From Akkermansia muciniphila (GTDB taxonomy: Bacteria > Verrucomicrobiota > Verrucomicrobiia > Verrucomicrobiales > Akkermansiaceae), in contig CAMCIC010000004.1 in assembly GCA_945874895.1 (NCBI GenBank), forward strand, positions 124,001 to 188,000: 64,000 bases of DNA, in the 5' to 3' direction. How positions within the stretch are numbered: position 1 is the stretch's first letter; the number at the start of each line of letters is the position of its first letter. Made by a program: the position numbers and the translations under genes. The notes beneath the pieces were generated by a model. It was not told the origin of the DNA. It did no database searches and worked only from the letters and a program-made list of their open reading frames with translations. This document shows positions 8,471 through 17,170 of the stretch, piece after piece.

Positions 8471-9751
8471 TCAGACCAGCTTGTATCGACCAGGAATCGG
8501 AACTTCGGCTGTCGGGTGCTTGTCACCCATTTGCAGCGAATCGGGAGCGAGATCCTGCTTCGCATTCCATAGATCATTCCAAGTGATGCGTTGTCCACTG
8601 TGTGCGGCTTCGCGGCCGAGAATGGCGAGCATAGTGCTGTTGGCCATGTATTCACCCGCGTTGAGCGGTTGCCCCTTGCGGATGGCGGCAAACCATTCGT
8701 TGTGGCAGACTTGATACATGTTCGTATTGTCGCCGCGATAGGCCCAATCGATCTTCCCAGATATGTCTTTGGTAACCACGCGGTCGGGAGCTTCCATGAT
8801 GCCTTTTTCGCAATGCACCCTGTCCTTCACCTCGCTGAAGCACCCGCTCATCTGTCGCTGGTGGATATGGCAGAGAACTTCATTGGGGTATTCAAAAGTC
8901 ACTTCGTAGTGATCCCACACGTTGCCGTCATCCGAACGCTGGGTGCGACCGCCGCAACCGCGTGCAGCGATCGGGGCGACATCGTTCATGGCCCATGCGA
9001 TTTTATCAACGGTGTGAATGGCTTGTTCCAACAAGGGCCCTCCCGAGAGCCATTCGTGCGCCATCCAGTTTCGCACCTGCCACTCAACATCTCCGAGTTT
9101 GGGATCGCGATCCGCCAGGGCCGTAGTTGGTTTAGGCACTCCACCCATGTATGTTCCGTAAACGGATACCACACGCCCGAGTTCACCGCTAAGGATTTTG
9201 CCATAACCGGCACGGGTGTTAGGCGAGAAACGCCAACAAAAGCCGTGTTGCAAGGTAAGATTCTTCTCTTTGGCAAGACGAGCGGATTCCACTACAGATT
9301 TCACCCCCGCCACATCGACAGCCATAGGTTTTTCCGCAAACACATGCTTGCCAGCCTCAATCGCAGCACGCAAGTGGGCGGGGCGAAAGCCAGGAGGCGT
9401 TGCGAGCAGCACGACGTCCACGCCACTCTCAAGAAGTTTTTGGCAGGCATCTAGACCACTGAATTGCCGAGATTCAGGCACATCCACTTTACCATTAAAT
9501 TTTTTCGAAAGGTGGTTGATGCTGTTTGTGATCTGACTTCCGAACGCATCGGCCATGGCCCACAATACGACGTTTGGATCGGCAGAGAGTGCCTGATCCG
9601 CAGCGCCAGTGCCACGCCCACCACATCCCACCAAGCCGATTTTCAACTTCGCTTGATTTCCCTGTGCGAGCAAAATGTTTGGAAACCCCGCGATCAGTGT
9701 AGTGGCTGCAGCGGAACGAAGAAAGACTCGTCGACTAGGGATGGGATTCAT
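8471..9751 (-). CDS. Tat-exported Gfo/Idh/MocA-family oxidoreductase
   Basis: A 426-residue NAD(P)-dependent oxidoreductase with a twin-arginine signal (SRRVFLRSAAATTLIAG, cleavage expected near LLAQG). The Rossmann fold shows IGLVGCGGRGTG, and the Gfo/Idh signature lysine is in HVFAEKPMAVD. The C-terminal domain contains GGPLLEQAIHTVDKIAW, where the histidine is the usual catalytic position. Such exported paralogues are numerous in Verrucomicrobiota and Planctomycetes and act on sugars or sugar acids; the substrate here cannot be read. The gene diverges from an exported TIM-barrel isomerase gene across a 126-base gap, suggesting a shared regulatory region and pathway. Confidence 0.93.
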   Translation of the reverse strand: MNPIPSRRVFLRSAAATTLIAGFPNILLAQGNQAKLKIGLVGCGGRGTGAADQALSADPNVVLWAMADAFGSQITNSINHLSKKFNGKVDVPESRQFSGLDACQKLLESGVDVVLLATPPGFRPAHLRAAIEAGKHVFAEKPMAVDVAGVKSVVESARLAKEKNLTLQHGFCWRFSPNTRAGYGKILSGELGRVVSVYGTYMGGVPKPTTALADRDPKLGDVEWQVRNWMAHEWLSGGPLLEQAIHTVDKIAWAMNDVAPIAARGCGGRTQRSDDGNVWDHYEVTFEYPNEVLCHIHQRQMSGCFSEVKDRVHCEKGIMEAPDRVVTKDISGKIDWAYRGDNTNMYQVCHNEWFAAIRKGQPLNAGEYMANSTMLAILGREAAHSGQRITWNDLWNAKQDLAPDSLQMGDKHPTAEVPIPGRYKLV

Positions 9752-9877
9752 AGATGAAGGTGATACGGATCATTACGTCAGGAAAAGCAAGATCTTTCAA
9801 TTCGTGAGTCGATCTGCCTCGGGAAATTCGGCATATTTTCCGTAAGAAAGAATTTTCTGTGTCGTAGGGTGTCACAC

Positions 9878-10774
9878 ATGACTTTGATCCACCGTCGTCA
9901 GTTTTTACAGTCCGCGGCCCTCGCCAGCTTGGGGCTGGTGAAGACACTCCCTGCGCAGGAGAGCCATCCCTTGCCGATCAAGCTCGCGCTCAAATTTCAA
10001 ATGGTAAAATACCATGCCGATCTGGCACAAAGTTTCGCGATGTTGAGAGGACTGGGCTACGATGGTGTGGAATTGGACTCTCCCGGCGCTCAAAATAAAA
10101 CCGAGGCGCTGGCGGCATCGAAAAGCAGTGGGCTACCGATTCATGGAGTGGTGGACTCGATCCACTGGCGCACACGATTGTCAGACCCTGACGAAGCGGT
10201 GCGAGAAAAAGCTCTGCAAGGACTGCGGACTGCGATCCGAGAATCAAAGCAGGTAGGAGGCACCAGCGTTTTGCTAGTGCCAGCTGTTGTTGACCAAACC
10301 ACAACTCACGATGAAGCTTGGCAGAGGTCGATCGAACAAATTCGCAAAGCTCTACCCTTGGCCAAGGAATTGCAGATTCACATCCTCATCGAAAATGTCT
10401 GGAATCAATTTCTCTATGATCCAAAAGGCTCTGATAACCAAGATGCCAAGCTGCTTTGCCAATACATCGACGAAATCGGCTCACCATGGGTAGGATCGTA
10501 TTTCGATATCGGCAATCACCAAAAATTTGGCAAGCCCGCCGATTGGATTCGTCAACTGGGAAAACGGATCGTCAAGCTTGATTGCAAGGACTGGAGCGCA
10601 AAAGGCGGCTTTGGAAAGATCGGCGAGGGCGATGTCGACTGGATCGATGTTCGGGCCGCGCTGCGTGAAATCGGATACCAAGGCTGGGCCACTGCCGAGG
10701 TCGCGGGTGGGGGACCTGATGTTTGCAAGCAAATCCTCGAGCAAATGCGCAAGCATCTGTTAGGCATGGCGTAA
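9878..10774 (+). CDS. Tat-exported xylose-isomerase-like TIM-barrel protein
   Basis: A protein of about 298 residues in the sugar phosphate isomerase/epimerase (AP_endonuc_2) superfamily, with a Tat signal (HRRQFLQSAALASLG). Barrel signatures are GYDGVELDSP, HILIENVWNQ (metal-binding Glu), VGSYFDIGNH (Asp and His) and GWATAEVAGGG (C-terminal Glu). These metal ligands are present, so it is probably an active isomerase or epimerase on an unknown sugar. ATG 9878 is preferred over a GTG three codons upstream because AGGG lies 8 bases ahead of it. It is divergent from an exported Gfo/Idh/MocA gene and 53 bases upstream of the DUF1552 gene. Confidence 0.88.
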   Translation: MTLIHRRQFLQSAALASLGLVKTLPAQESHPLPIKLALKFQMVKYHADLAQSFAMLRGLGYDGVELDSPGAQNKTEALAASKSSGLPIHGVVDSIHWRTRLSDPDEAVREKALQGLRTAIRESKQVGGTSVLLVPAVVDQTTTHDEAWQRSIEQIRKALPLAKELQIHILIENVWNQFLYDPKGSDNQDAKLLCQYIDEIGSPWVGSYFDIGNHQKFGKPADWIRQLGKRIVKLDCKDWSAKGGFGKIGEGDVDWIDVRAALREIGYQGWATAEVAGGGPDVCKQILEQMRKHLLGMA

Positions 10775-10827
10775 TGCCAAAAATCCCAGTTGCACAATCG
10801 ACGTTCTTATTCCACCTTTCCACCAAC

Positions 10828-12210
10828 ATGAAACCGCTTCCACGCCGATCATTTCTCAAAGGAACCGGAGCCACTCTGGCCTTACCGTGGCTCGAAGCCA
10901 TGATGCCAGCGAAGGCAGCCACAGCGGGCGCTTCCATGCCGCATCGCATAGCTTTTCTCTACATGCCCAATGGCGTTCGTCCGGACCGCTGGACGCCCGA
11001 TGGCGATGGCACTCGCTTCAAACTCTCACCGATCTTGCGCCCCTTAGAAAAACATCGTGAGGACTTGCTGATCTTCACGGGCTTACAAAACAAGGCCTCA
11101 TTCAGCGGTGATGGGCATTATGTCAAAACGGGCGGCTGGTTGACCGGCACGACTATCACCAAAACGACAGGATCCGATATCAATGCGGGGGGGGTATCCA
11201 TGGATCAGATCGCTGCAGCACAGTTGGGCCAATCAACTCGTCTTCCCTCCTTGGAACTCGGTACCGAACGCACAGCCACAGGAGTAGACACCAATGTCAA
11301 CTACACCCGACTCTACGCCTCTCACATTGCTTGGAAAACCCCGACGGTTCCCTTGCCCTGCGAAATCAATCCGCGCGTAGCTTTTGACCGATTATTCCGC
11401 AACAAGGCAGGTCAAGGTGCAAAAACGCAAGATGACCAAGAATCCGTGCTCGACCTCGTGCGCGAGGACGCAAAGCGCTTGCAGTCGAAACTTGGCTCCG
11501 CCGATCGACAGAAGTTGGAGCAATACCTTGAATCGATTCGCGAAGTAGAACGCCGCATTGAGCAAGAAGCTCAATCCCTGGGCGCAGGCATCAATGTGGC
11601 TCCCGAAGTATGGAAGGATATGGATGCCTTGGACAAACGCATTTCCCAACTCATGGGCAAGGCCTCTCGCGAAGAAGAGTTAAACTCTGTGCCTAGATTC
11701 GATTTCAGCGAACACGTGAAGCTGATGCTCGACATCATGGTGCTGGCCTTCTGGTCGGACACCACTCGCGTATCCACTTTCATGTTCGGCAACGATGTCA
11801 CCAACCGTAATTTTTCTTTTCTGGATGGTGTCAATGGCGGACACCACTCGATTTCTCATCACCAGAATGACGCCGCGCAGTTGGATCAATACGAAGCGAT
11901 CAATCGATGGCATGTCGAGCAGTATGCCTACATGCTAGAGCGCATGAAAGGCATCCGCGACGGCGAGGGCACTCTCCTAGATCACTCGATGATAGCCTTC
12001 GGCAGCCCCATCCGCGATGGCAATGCCCACGCCCCACAAAACGTTCCTATCGTCGTGGCAGGACAGGCCAACGGTCAATGGCGCACGGGGCGGCATCTCG
12101 TCTACGACCAAGGCACACCACTCTGCTCGCTATGGCTCAGTATGCTGGACGCGGCGGGAGTCAAAGCATCTCAATTGGGCGATGCCCAATCCGGACTGCG
12201 GGGAATTTAG
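10828..12210 (+). CDS. Tat-exported DUF1552 protein
   Basis: A 460-residue DUF1552 protein. The Tat signal is PRRSFLKGTGATLALPWLEAM, followed by the family hallmark RIAFLYMPNGVRPDRWTP. Further family stretches are LIFTGLQNKA, FWSDTTRVSTFMFGND, GGHHSISHH and a C-terminal GQWRTGRHLVYDQGTPLCSLWLSMLDAAG. The biochemical role is unknown; the fold is thought to be related to alkaline-phosphatase/DUF1501-type proteins. In this phylum DUF1552 genes often sit beside DUF1592/DUF1588 cytochrome-like genes, but none is adjacent here. ATG 10828 places the Tat signal at the N terminus; the longer open frame back to 10723 overlaps the previous gene and was not used. Confidence 0.92.
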   Translation: MKPLPRRSFLKGTGATLALPWLEAMMPAKAATAGASMPHRIAFLYMPNGVRPDRWTPDGDGTRFKLSPILRPLEKHREDLLIFTGLQNKASFSGDGHYVKTGGWLTGTTITKTTGSDINAGGVSMDQIAAAQLGQSTRLPSLELGTERTATGVDTNVNYTRLYASHIAWKTPTVPLPCEINPRVAFDRLFRNKAGQGAKTQDDQESVLDLVREDAKRLQSKLGSADRQKLEQYLESIREVERRIEQEAQSLGAGINVAPEVWKDMDALDKRISQLMGKASREEELNSVPRFDFSEHVKLMLDIMVLAFWSDTTRVSTFMFGNDVTNRNFSFLDGVNGGHHSISHHQNDAAQLDQYEAINRWHVEQYAYMLERMKGIRDGEGTLLDHSMIAFGSPIRDGNAHAPQNVPIVVAGQANGQWRTGRHLVYDQGTPLCSLWLSMLDAAGVKASQLGDAQSGLRGI

Positions 12211-12325
12211 AACATGGCTACCCACGGCAGGCAATGTGGGAGTTATGAAGAATTCTTAAGCATTCGCCGAATCCGTAGATGGTTCGCGAAATAAAGCGTA
12301 TCTTTTTCCGATTCATCGTAAAAAA

Positions 12326-13732
12326 TCACCCTTCCTCTTGTGCTTTGTTTTGCTTTACTTTGCTTGACTCGGCTTTCTTTCCCGTTCTGCGGTCGGGATC
12401 CATATGCTTGGCACTGGATGACTGTTTTCCTCCCTCAGTGCTGCGGCCGTCCGCTACATAGCGCTTCATTAAAGCGGTGAGCTCCGTGACGATGTCTGGG
12501 TGATCGGAAGCAACGTCTTCGGTTTCTCCGAGATCGTCCGAGATCTGATAGAGTTCGCGTTTGCCGTTCTTAAGAAAAATGAGCTTCCACGGTCCCTTGC
12601 GAATGGCCAGATCACCGGAGGCGGATTGATGGATGGTGGCTTCGCGTGACGATTCCTTGCTCTTGCCCATCAGCAAAGGGAGATAGCTCACACTGTCTTC
12701 CCCAGCATCATCAGGTATCTTCTGATGGAGAATCTCGGCACAGGTCGCCATCAGATCATTGTGACAGACCGTGCCGGAGCAAACGCTACCAGCGGAGATT
12801 TTTCCGGGCCAACGGATCACACATGGCACCCGATGCCCACCCTCGTAGATGCTGGTTTTCGCACCCCGCAGCGGCTTGTATGTCCGGTCCGATGCTCCGT
12901 TGTCCGCAGTGGCCAGCACGAGCGTATTTTGCGAAAAACCTTTTCTTTCCAATGCGTCAAGAATTTGACCGAGCATGTGATCTCCCTGATACAACCAGTC
13001 GCCGTATTTTCGATCGTTTTTCACTTCATCGGTAGCGCCCGATTTCCCGATAAACTCTTCTGAGGGCGCGATGGGTGTATGCGGTGGACAGATGGGGAAA
13101 TACAAAAAGAACGGCTGATTCGGGTCTCGCTTATCCAACCATTCCAAGGCTTTCGCGATCATTTTCGGTTGATTTTCAGAATCTTCCACATGCTCGACGA
13201 CCTTGTTTTGCTCGACGATCGTGCCGATGTCCCGAGCGTGGGTAAAGCCGTAAAAGGTATCGAAACCCAACTGAATAGGTCCGCTGGTAACGATGGAACC
13301 CAGTGGGGGACTCCCTTTGTGATTGGGCTTCGCAGACCAATCCATTCCGAGATGCCACTTGCCGATACAGGCGGTGTCATAGCCATGATTTTTGAGAAAT
13401 GACGCCACGGTCATGCGCGATGGCGGAATGATCGGGGGATCATAGGAAGTCAACACCCCGTATTGACCCATCCTCGATGGGTAACGCCCCGTGAGCAAAC
13501 CGTATCTTGTGGGTGTGCAGACCGATGAAGCACTGTGAGCATCCGTAAAGCGCATGCCCTGAGCTGCCAAACGATCAAGATTCGGGGTCTTGAGTTTGCT
13601 TTCAGCTCGATAGCATCCCGGCTCCCCGTAGCCCATATCATCGAATAACACCACTACGATGTTGGGCTTTTCCAGCGCGGACAAAACGCTGATGAAACAT
13701 AGCAAAAGTGTTAGATGTATCATCCATTTCAT
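12326..13732 (-). CDS. Exported type I sulfatase
   Basis: A 468-residue arylsulfatase-family protein with a signal peptide (MKWMIHLTLLLCFISVLSA). Metal-binding aspartates follow in VVLFDDMGYG (Asp 31-32). The formylglycine motif C-x-P-x-R is present as CTPTRYGLLTGRYPS (Cys 72), so an activating enzyme is required. Other family elements are IGKWHLG, PFFLYFPICPPHTP, ATADNGASDR and GGHRVPCVIRWPG. The C-terminal 45 residues are a lysine/serine-rich tail that looks disordered. It probably removes sulfate from a polysaccharide or glycan outside the cytoplasm; the substrate is unknown. It converges with the DUF1552 gene and stands alone. Confidence 0.94.
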   Translation of the reverse strand: MKWMIHLTLLLCFISVLSALEKPNIVVVLFDDMGYGEPGCYRAESKLKTPNLDRLAAQGMRFTDAHSASSVCTPTRYGLLTGRYPSRMGQYGVLTSYDPPIIPPSRMTVASFLKNHGYDTACIGKWHLGMDWSAKPNHKGSPPLGSIVTSGPIQLGFDTFYGFTHARDIGTIVEQNKVVEHVEDSENQPKMIAKALEWLDKRDPNQPFFLYFPICPPHTPIAPSEEFIGKSGATDEVKNDRKYGDWLYQGDHMLGQILDALERKGFSQNTLVLATADNGASDRTYKPLRGAKTSIYEGGHRVPCVIRWPGKISAGSVCSGTVCHNDLMATCAEILHQKIPDDAGEDSVSYLPLLMGKSKESSREATIHQSASGDLAIRKGPWKLIFLKNGKRELYQISDDLGETEDVASDHPDIVTELTALMKRYVADGRSTEGGKQSSSAKHMDPDRRTGKKAESSKVKQNKAQEEG

Positions 13733-13811
13733 ATGGCCATTTCCTGAGGCTCAATGGTCTAGCATCTTTGCAACCTTGCGACAATTCCTATCTTCTATGA
13801 CCGCCACTGGG

Positions 13812-13835
13812 TCTGCCGCCTGATGCGGCGGCAGA
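13812..13835 (-). terminator. GC-rich hairpin 3' of the ADP-ribosylglycohydrolase gene
   Basis: A perfect 9-base-pair stem (13812-13820 with 13827-13835) with a 6-base loop lies 11 bases past the stop at 13847. No T tract follows on the minus strand, so it may be an mRNA 3' stabiliser or a Rho-assisted stop and not a classical intrinsic terminator. Confidence 0.4.
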
Positions 13836-13846
13836 ATGCTTGCGCG

Positions 13847-14824
13847 CTAGACGAGTTCGGGCATAGGCCACCACTGCTCTGGAATCGTGTGGGCAGCCGC
13901 GAGAATCGATCCCACCACCGCAGCGCGATGACAATTATCTCCACCACACATGGCGTTTGCCAAAATTCCAGATTCGAAGTCATCGTGGTATTTCCACGCC
14001 AAATAGAGTGACGCGGGCATGGTATCAGCAATGTAACAGGCGGGACTGAATCGCTGACCGATGACGTAGGTATCGGACTGGTCGAGCCAACCATTCGCCT
14101 TGTTGCCAGAAATCCAGTCACCGGCTTCGTTGCGTATGGCTTCGCGTACGGATAAACCTTCACGGATGCGATAAAGAATGCGAACCAAAGTATCAGCAGC
14201 ACGCAATACATTTGCGTGTGCATGCGTCAATCCCACGTGCAGTTTGACGGTCGATCTCAAGGAAGCGAGATCGGCATTTCTCATTACGTGACACAAAGCA
14301 GGAACCTGAGCCAACCCGCCGATGTGCTCATCGCTGATGCCGCACTTGCGCGGTGTTTTCCCCTGCGAGTAACGAGTAAAAAAAGCTCTGTGGTATTCTT
14401 CCAAATAGGTATCACGATGCTTCCCTGGCGAGAGCATAAAGTCGATGTAGCACGCGAGCCAAGCATCAGCATCGTAACCGCCAAGGGCTTCGCAAAGCTT
14501 CACCAATTCGCGGGCGAGTTGGTAATTGAGAGTGTTTTCTCCCGCCCTAAGAAACTGGTGATAATGAATGCCCCGTTGCCCCCAGTAGGCTTTTTGCTCA
14601 TGGAGAATTTCACCCTTTTCATTGAGTGCCTCATATTGTGATCGCCAGAGAATGGATCCAGTATGAGGATTTTTCGGTGCCAGATAGCAACGGATATCTC
14701 CATATTCGGACCGCAAGGCCTCGCGATCGTAATACCAATGAACTGGCATGGCGACGGCATCAGCGACCAGAGATCCGTGATAGGCATTCTGAAAAATCGG
14801 GCTGAGTGATATTGATTCTAACAT
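13847..14824 (-). CDS. ADP-ribosylglycohydrolase-family protein (HWYYD subgroup)
   Basis: A 325-residue all-helical protein of the ADP-ribosylglycohydrolase (ARH/DraG) superfamily. The N-terminal motif reads GSLVADAVAMPVHWYYD (about 17-33) and the C-terminal motif is GGDNCHRAAVVGSILAAAH. Canonical enzymes have G-D-T-D-T-x-A at the second position, where aspartate and threonine bind magnesium; here these become Cys and His. The metal site is therefore unusual and the reaction cannot be assumed to be ADP-ribose removal from protein. The start overlaps the stop of the FAD oxidoreductase gene by 7 bases, indicating translational coupling. Confidence 0.82.
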   Translation of the reverse strand: MLESISLSPIFQNAYHGSLVADAVAMPVHWYYDREALRSEYGDIRCYLAPKNPHTGSILWRSQYEALNEKGEILHEQKAYWGQRGIHYHQFLRAGENTLNYQLARELVKLCEALGGYDADAWLACYIDFMLSPGKHRDTYLEEYHRAFFTRYSQGKTPRKCGISDEHIGGLAQVPALCHVMRNADLASLRSTVKLHVGLTHAHANVLRAADTLVRILYRIREGLSVREAIRNEAGDWISGNKANGWLDQSDTYVIGQRFSPACYIADTMPASLYLAWKYHDDFESGILANAMCGGDNCHRAAVVGSILAAAHTIPEQWWPMPELV

Positions 14825-16092
14825 ATTTTTAGATCCTCTATGACGGCCTCGGCCGCCTCACGACCACTGACCAATGCCGTATTGATGCTCGCCACTCCCA
14901 TGTGATCACCACATTGATATCGTCCATCACCGAGGCGCACGGATGCGACAGGCGGAATTTTTTGCACGGGGACGGCCATCGCGATCCGAACATGCCGCAG
15001 CAGCTTCCACGATTCGGTCATTTCACCAAACCAATCGCGCAACTGCGATCGAACAGCGATCCATAGATTGGGATCATCGGACGCTTGCTCATCAACGACA
15101 CTCAAGGAAATGAGATGTTTGCCGGGAGGGGCGAAGTCACGAGAGAGATTGGTCAAAACGGTCAAATTGTTGATCGGACCATGACCGTCACCATTGAGAA
15201 GTAGCACCGCTTCATCGAGGGGAGCCTGATCCGCAGTGAAATAGAAGCAACTCGCTCCGTGATATTGCGTCAAGGCAGAATCAAGCGATGATCTCAGCGC
15301 ACCCGCTTCTGTCGCAACAACAATGGCACGAGCATGAATCATCTCACCTGATTCGATCTGAATGCTTGTTCCATGAATTCCCACGACACGCGTGTTTAGT
15401 CGGATCGACTCGGGCGGCAGACGATTCACCAACTGACGAGGAATTTCCGCCATGCCCTTCGCGGGTATGGCCGTCTGGCCTTTGGAAAAATGATTCATCA
15501 CAAAGTCCAACTTGGATACATTCGTCTCCAACTGATTTTCCAAAAAAACCCCACCGAGAAAGGGTCGAAAAAAACGATGAATGATCGTCTCGGAAAAGCC
15601 TTCAGCCCGCAGTGCTTGGATGGATGAAAGCTGGGCACCGTGACGTGCGAAACCGAAACCACAGATCCGCGAGATCGCGATGCGAATTTTATCAACGAAG
15701 CTACCGATGGGGGCAAATGCACCGCGCAGAGCATCGATCGGATGGCGCAGTGGATCAGCGACGCGATGCCATGATCCATCGGCACGGACCAGTGCGCCAG
15801 GGTAAAAAGTGCGCAAATCGAGCGACGCATAGTCGAGCAGCCTCTTGGCTTCAGGATAATCGGTCAGCAAAACCTGAAAGCCTCGATCGAGTCGGTAGCC
15901 ATCAACGGCATCCGTGGCCACGCGACCACCCGCGCGATCTGCAGCTTCGCATAATAGAAATCGGAGCCCACTCTCCTGCAAATGCAACGCGCAGGACAAT
16001 CCCGAAAGTCCAGCGCCAACAATGACGACATCTAGGGGAAGTTCAGGATCATATCCGGCCGTGCGAGTCATGATCGGATACTGTAGACGCAT
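14818..16092 (-). CDS. FAD-dependent oxidoreductase (amine oxidase / phytoene desaturase-like)
   Basis: A 424-residue flavoprotein. The dinucleotide-binding motif VVIVGAGLSGLSCALHL is followed by an acidic residue in LLCEAADRAGGRVATD, and the second FAD motif is near the C terminus (YQCGDHMGVASINTALVSGREAAEAV). The NAD(P)/FAD-binding amine oxidase or protoporphyrinogen/phytoene oxidase type is clear; the substrate is not. It is not of the DadA/D-amino-acid-oxidase type, so assigning it to the nearby hydroxyproline genes is unsupported. It ends 7 bases inside the ADP-ribosylglycohydrolase gene. ATG 16071 (residue 8) is an alternative start. Confidence 0.85.
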   Translation of the reverse strand: MRLQYPIMTRTAGYDPELPLDVVIVGAGLSGLSCALHLQESGLRFLLCEAADRAGGRVATDAVDGYRLDRGFQVLLTDYPEAKRLLDYASLDLRTFYPGALVRADGSWHRVADPLRHPIDALRGAFAPIGSFVDKIRIAISRICGFGFARHGAQLSSIQALRAEGFSETIIHRFFRPFLGGVFLENQLETNVSKLDFVMNHFSKGQTAIPAKGMAEIPRQLVNRLPPESIRLNTRVVGIHGTSIQIESGEMIHARAIVVATEAGALRSSLDSALTQYHGASCFYFTADQAPLDEAVLLLNGDGHGPINNLTVLTNLSRDFAPPGKHLISLSVVDEQASDDPNLWIAVRSQLRDWFGEMTESWKLLRHVRIAMAVPVQKIPPVASVRLGDGRYQCGDHMGVASINTALVSGREAAEAVIEDLKIC

Positions 16093-16140
16093 CTGTCGTC
16101 ACTGCAACCATGAGGTTTCGCATGACCGATTGAGCCTGGA

Positions 16141-17085
16141 TCACTTGCCCTCCCACGCGGACCACCAAGCCCGGAACAAGGCATGCTGCTTGTGCAGATA
16201 AGCTCGCTGACTGGCGCTCAGTTTATCATAGGAATTGATCTGATAGCGATACGCCTCATGACCTTCCAACACCATCAGCTCTTTGTAAAAGAGGACGAGA
16301 TCGGGACCTTCATCGAAGGTGGAGAGCACCGTCAGGGCCTCGGACAATTCCAGTGCGTTGCGTCGTGCCTGCAGGTCCCCTTTGGCTGCTCGTTCACAAA
16401 GTTCCACAAATCGAAGAATCTCCCTAGGCAGCGCATTGCCCACGCCAGTGATCGCGCCAGTAGCACCGCAGTTCACAAATCCATGATACACTTGGGTATC
16501 CACACCTGCCATTAAGATCACCGATGGATCTTGGCTGGTGATGTGTTCCGCTGCGTAACTCAAAGATTTGGCACCGCCGAATTCTTTGAAACCGACCAGA
16601 GAAGGGAATTCTGAACGAAGGGAAAAGAACAGGTCCGCCTTCGTCTCAAAACCATAGTAAGGGGAATTGTAAATCACTGCGGGCAAATCTCCACCCGCCT
16701 TGAGAATCTCACTGAAATGGTGACGCTGAGCGATGGGGGATAGCCCTCGGGAGAGAACCCTTGGGATGACCATCAGTCCTGCCGCACCAACTTCTCGAGC
16801 ATGTGCGGCATGGGCTGCTGCGGCCCGTCCGTTTTGAGCCCCCGTGCCCACTACGGTAGGAATGCCTGCTTTGACTAACAACTCTACACCTTTCATGCGT
16901 TGCTCATCGGTGAGCAGAGGCCAATCACCCATGGACCCGCAATACACGACACCGCGCATCCCTTGCTCGATCAAATGCCTTGCGGTAGAGACCAGCGCAT
17001 CGTAATTGATTTCCTCGTTTTCAAAACAGGGAGTCATGAGGGCGGGAATGCAGCCCTGAAAAATGGTAGGTGAAGCAGAAGACAT
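16141..17085 (-). CDS. DapA-family lyase, possible Pyr4H2C deaminase
   Basis: A 314-residue member of the dihydrodipicolinate synthase/N-acetylneuraminate lyase family, a Schiff-base TIM barrel. Family signatures are GCIPALMTPC, GVVYCGSMGDWPLLT, YNSPYYG (catalytic Tyr) and the Schiff-base lysine in VGFKEFGG. It lies 85 bases downstream of a 4-hydroxyproline 2-epimerase gene on the same strand. In the known trans-4-hydroxyproline pathway a DapA-family enzyme deaminates 1-pyrroline-4-hydroxy-2-carboxylate to alpha-ketoglutarate semialdehyde, so that role is likely. No D-hydroxyproline dehydrogenase or semialdehyde dehydrogenase is nearby. The assignment rests on context more than on residues. 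Confidence 0.85.
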   Translation of the reverse strand: MSSASPTIFQGCIPALMTPCFENEEINYDALVSTARHLIEQGMRGVVYCGSMGDWPLLTDEQRMKGVELLVKAGIPTVVGTGAQNGRAAAAHAAHAREVGAAGLMVIPRVLSRGLSPIAQRHHFSEILKAGGDLPAVIYNSPYYGFETKADLFFSLRSEFPSLVGFKEFGGAKSLSYAAEHITSQDPSVILMAGVDTQVYHGFVNCGATGAITGVGNALPREILRFVELCERAAKGDLQARRNALELSEALTVLSTFDEGPDLVLFYKELMVLEGHEAYRYQINSYDKLSASQRAYLHKQHALFRAWWSAWEGK

Positions 17086-17170
17086 GCAAAAAACATGAAG
17101 GGATCAAGCACAGAAGGGAATCCCAAATTCGAGAAAATCAGGCGAAAAGCGAGTCTGATCCCAGATGATG

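Noticed and set aside
10723-10827. Extended N terminus of the DUF1552 protein
   Set aside because: It overlaps the previous gene and would bury the Tat signal; ATG 10828 fits better.
14818-16092. FAD oxidoreductase as D-hydroxyproline dehydrogenase
   Set aside because: It belongs to the amine oxidase/phytoene desaturase type, not the DadA/D-amino-acid-oxidase type, so position near the epimerase is not enough.
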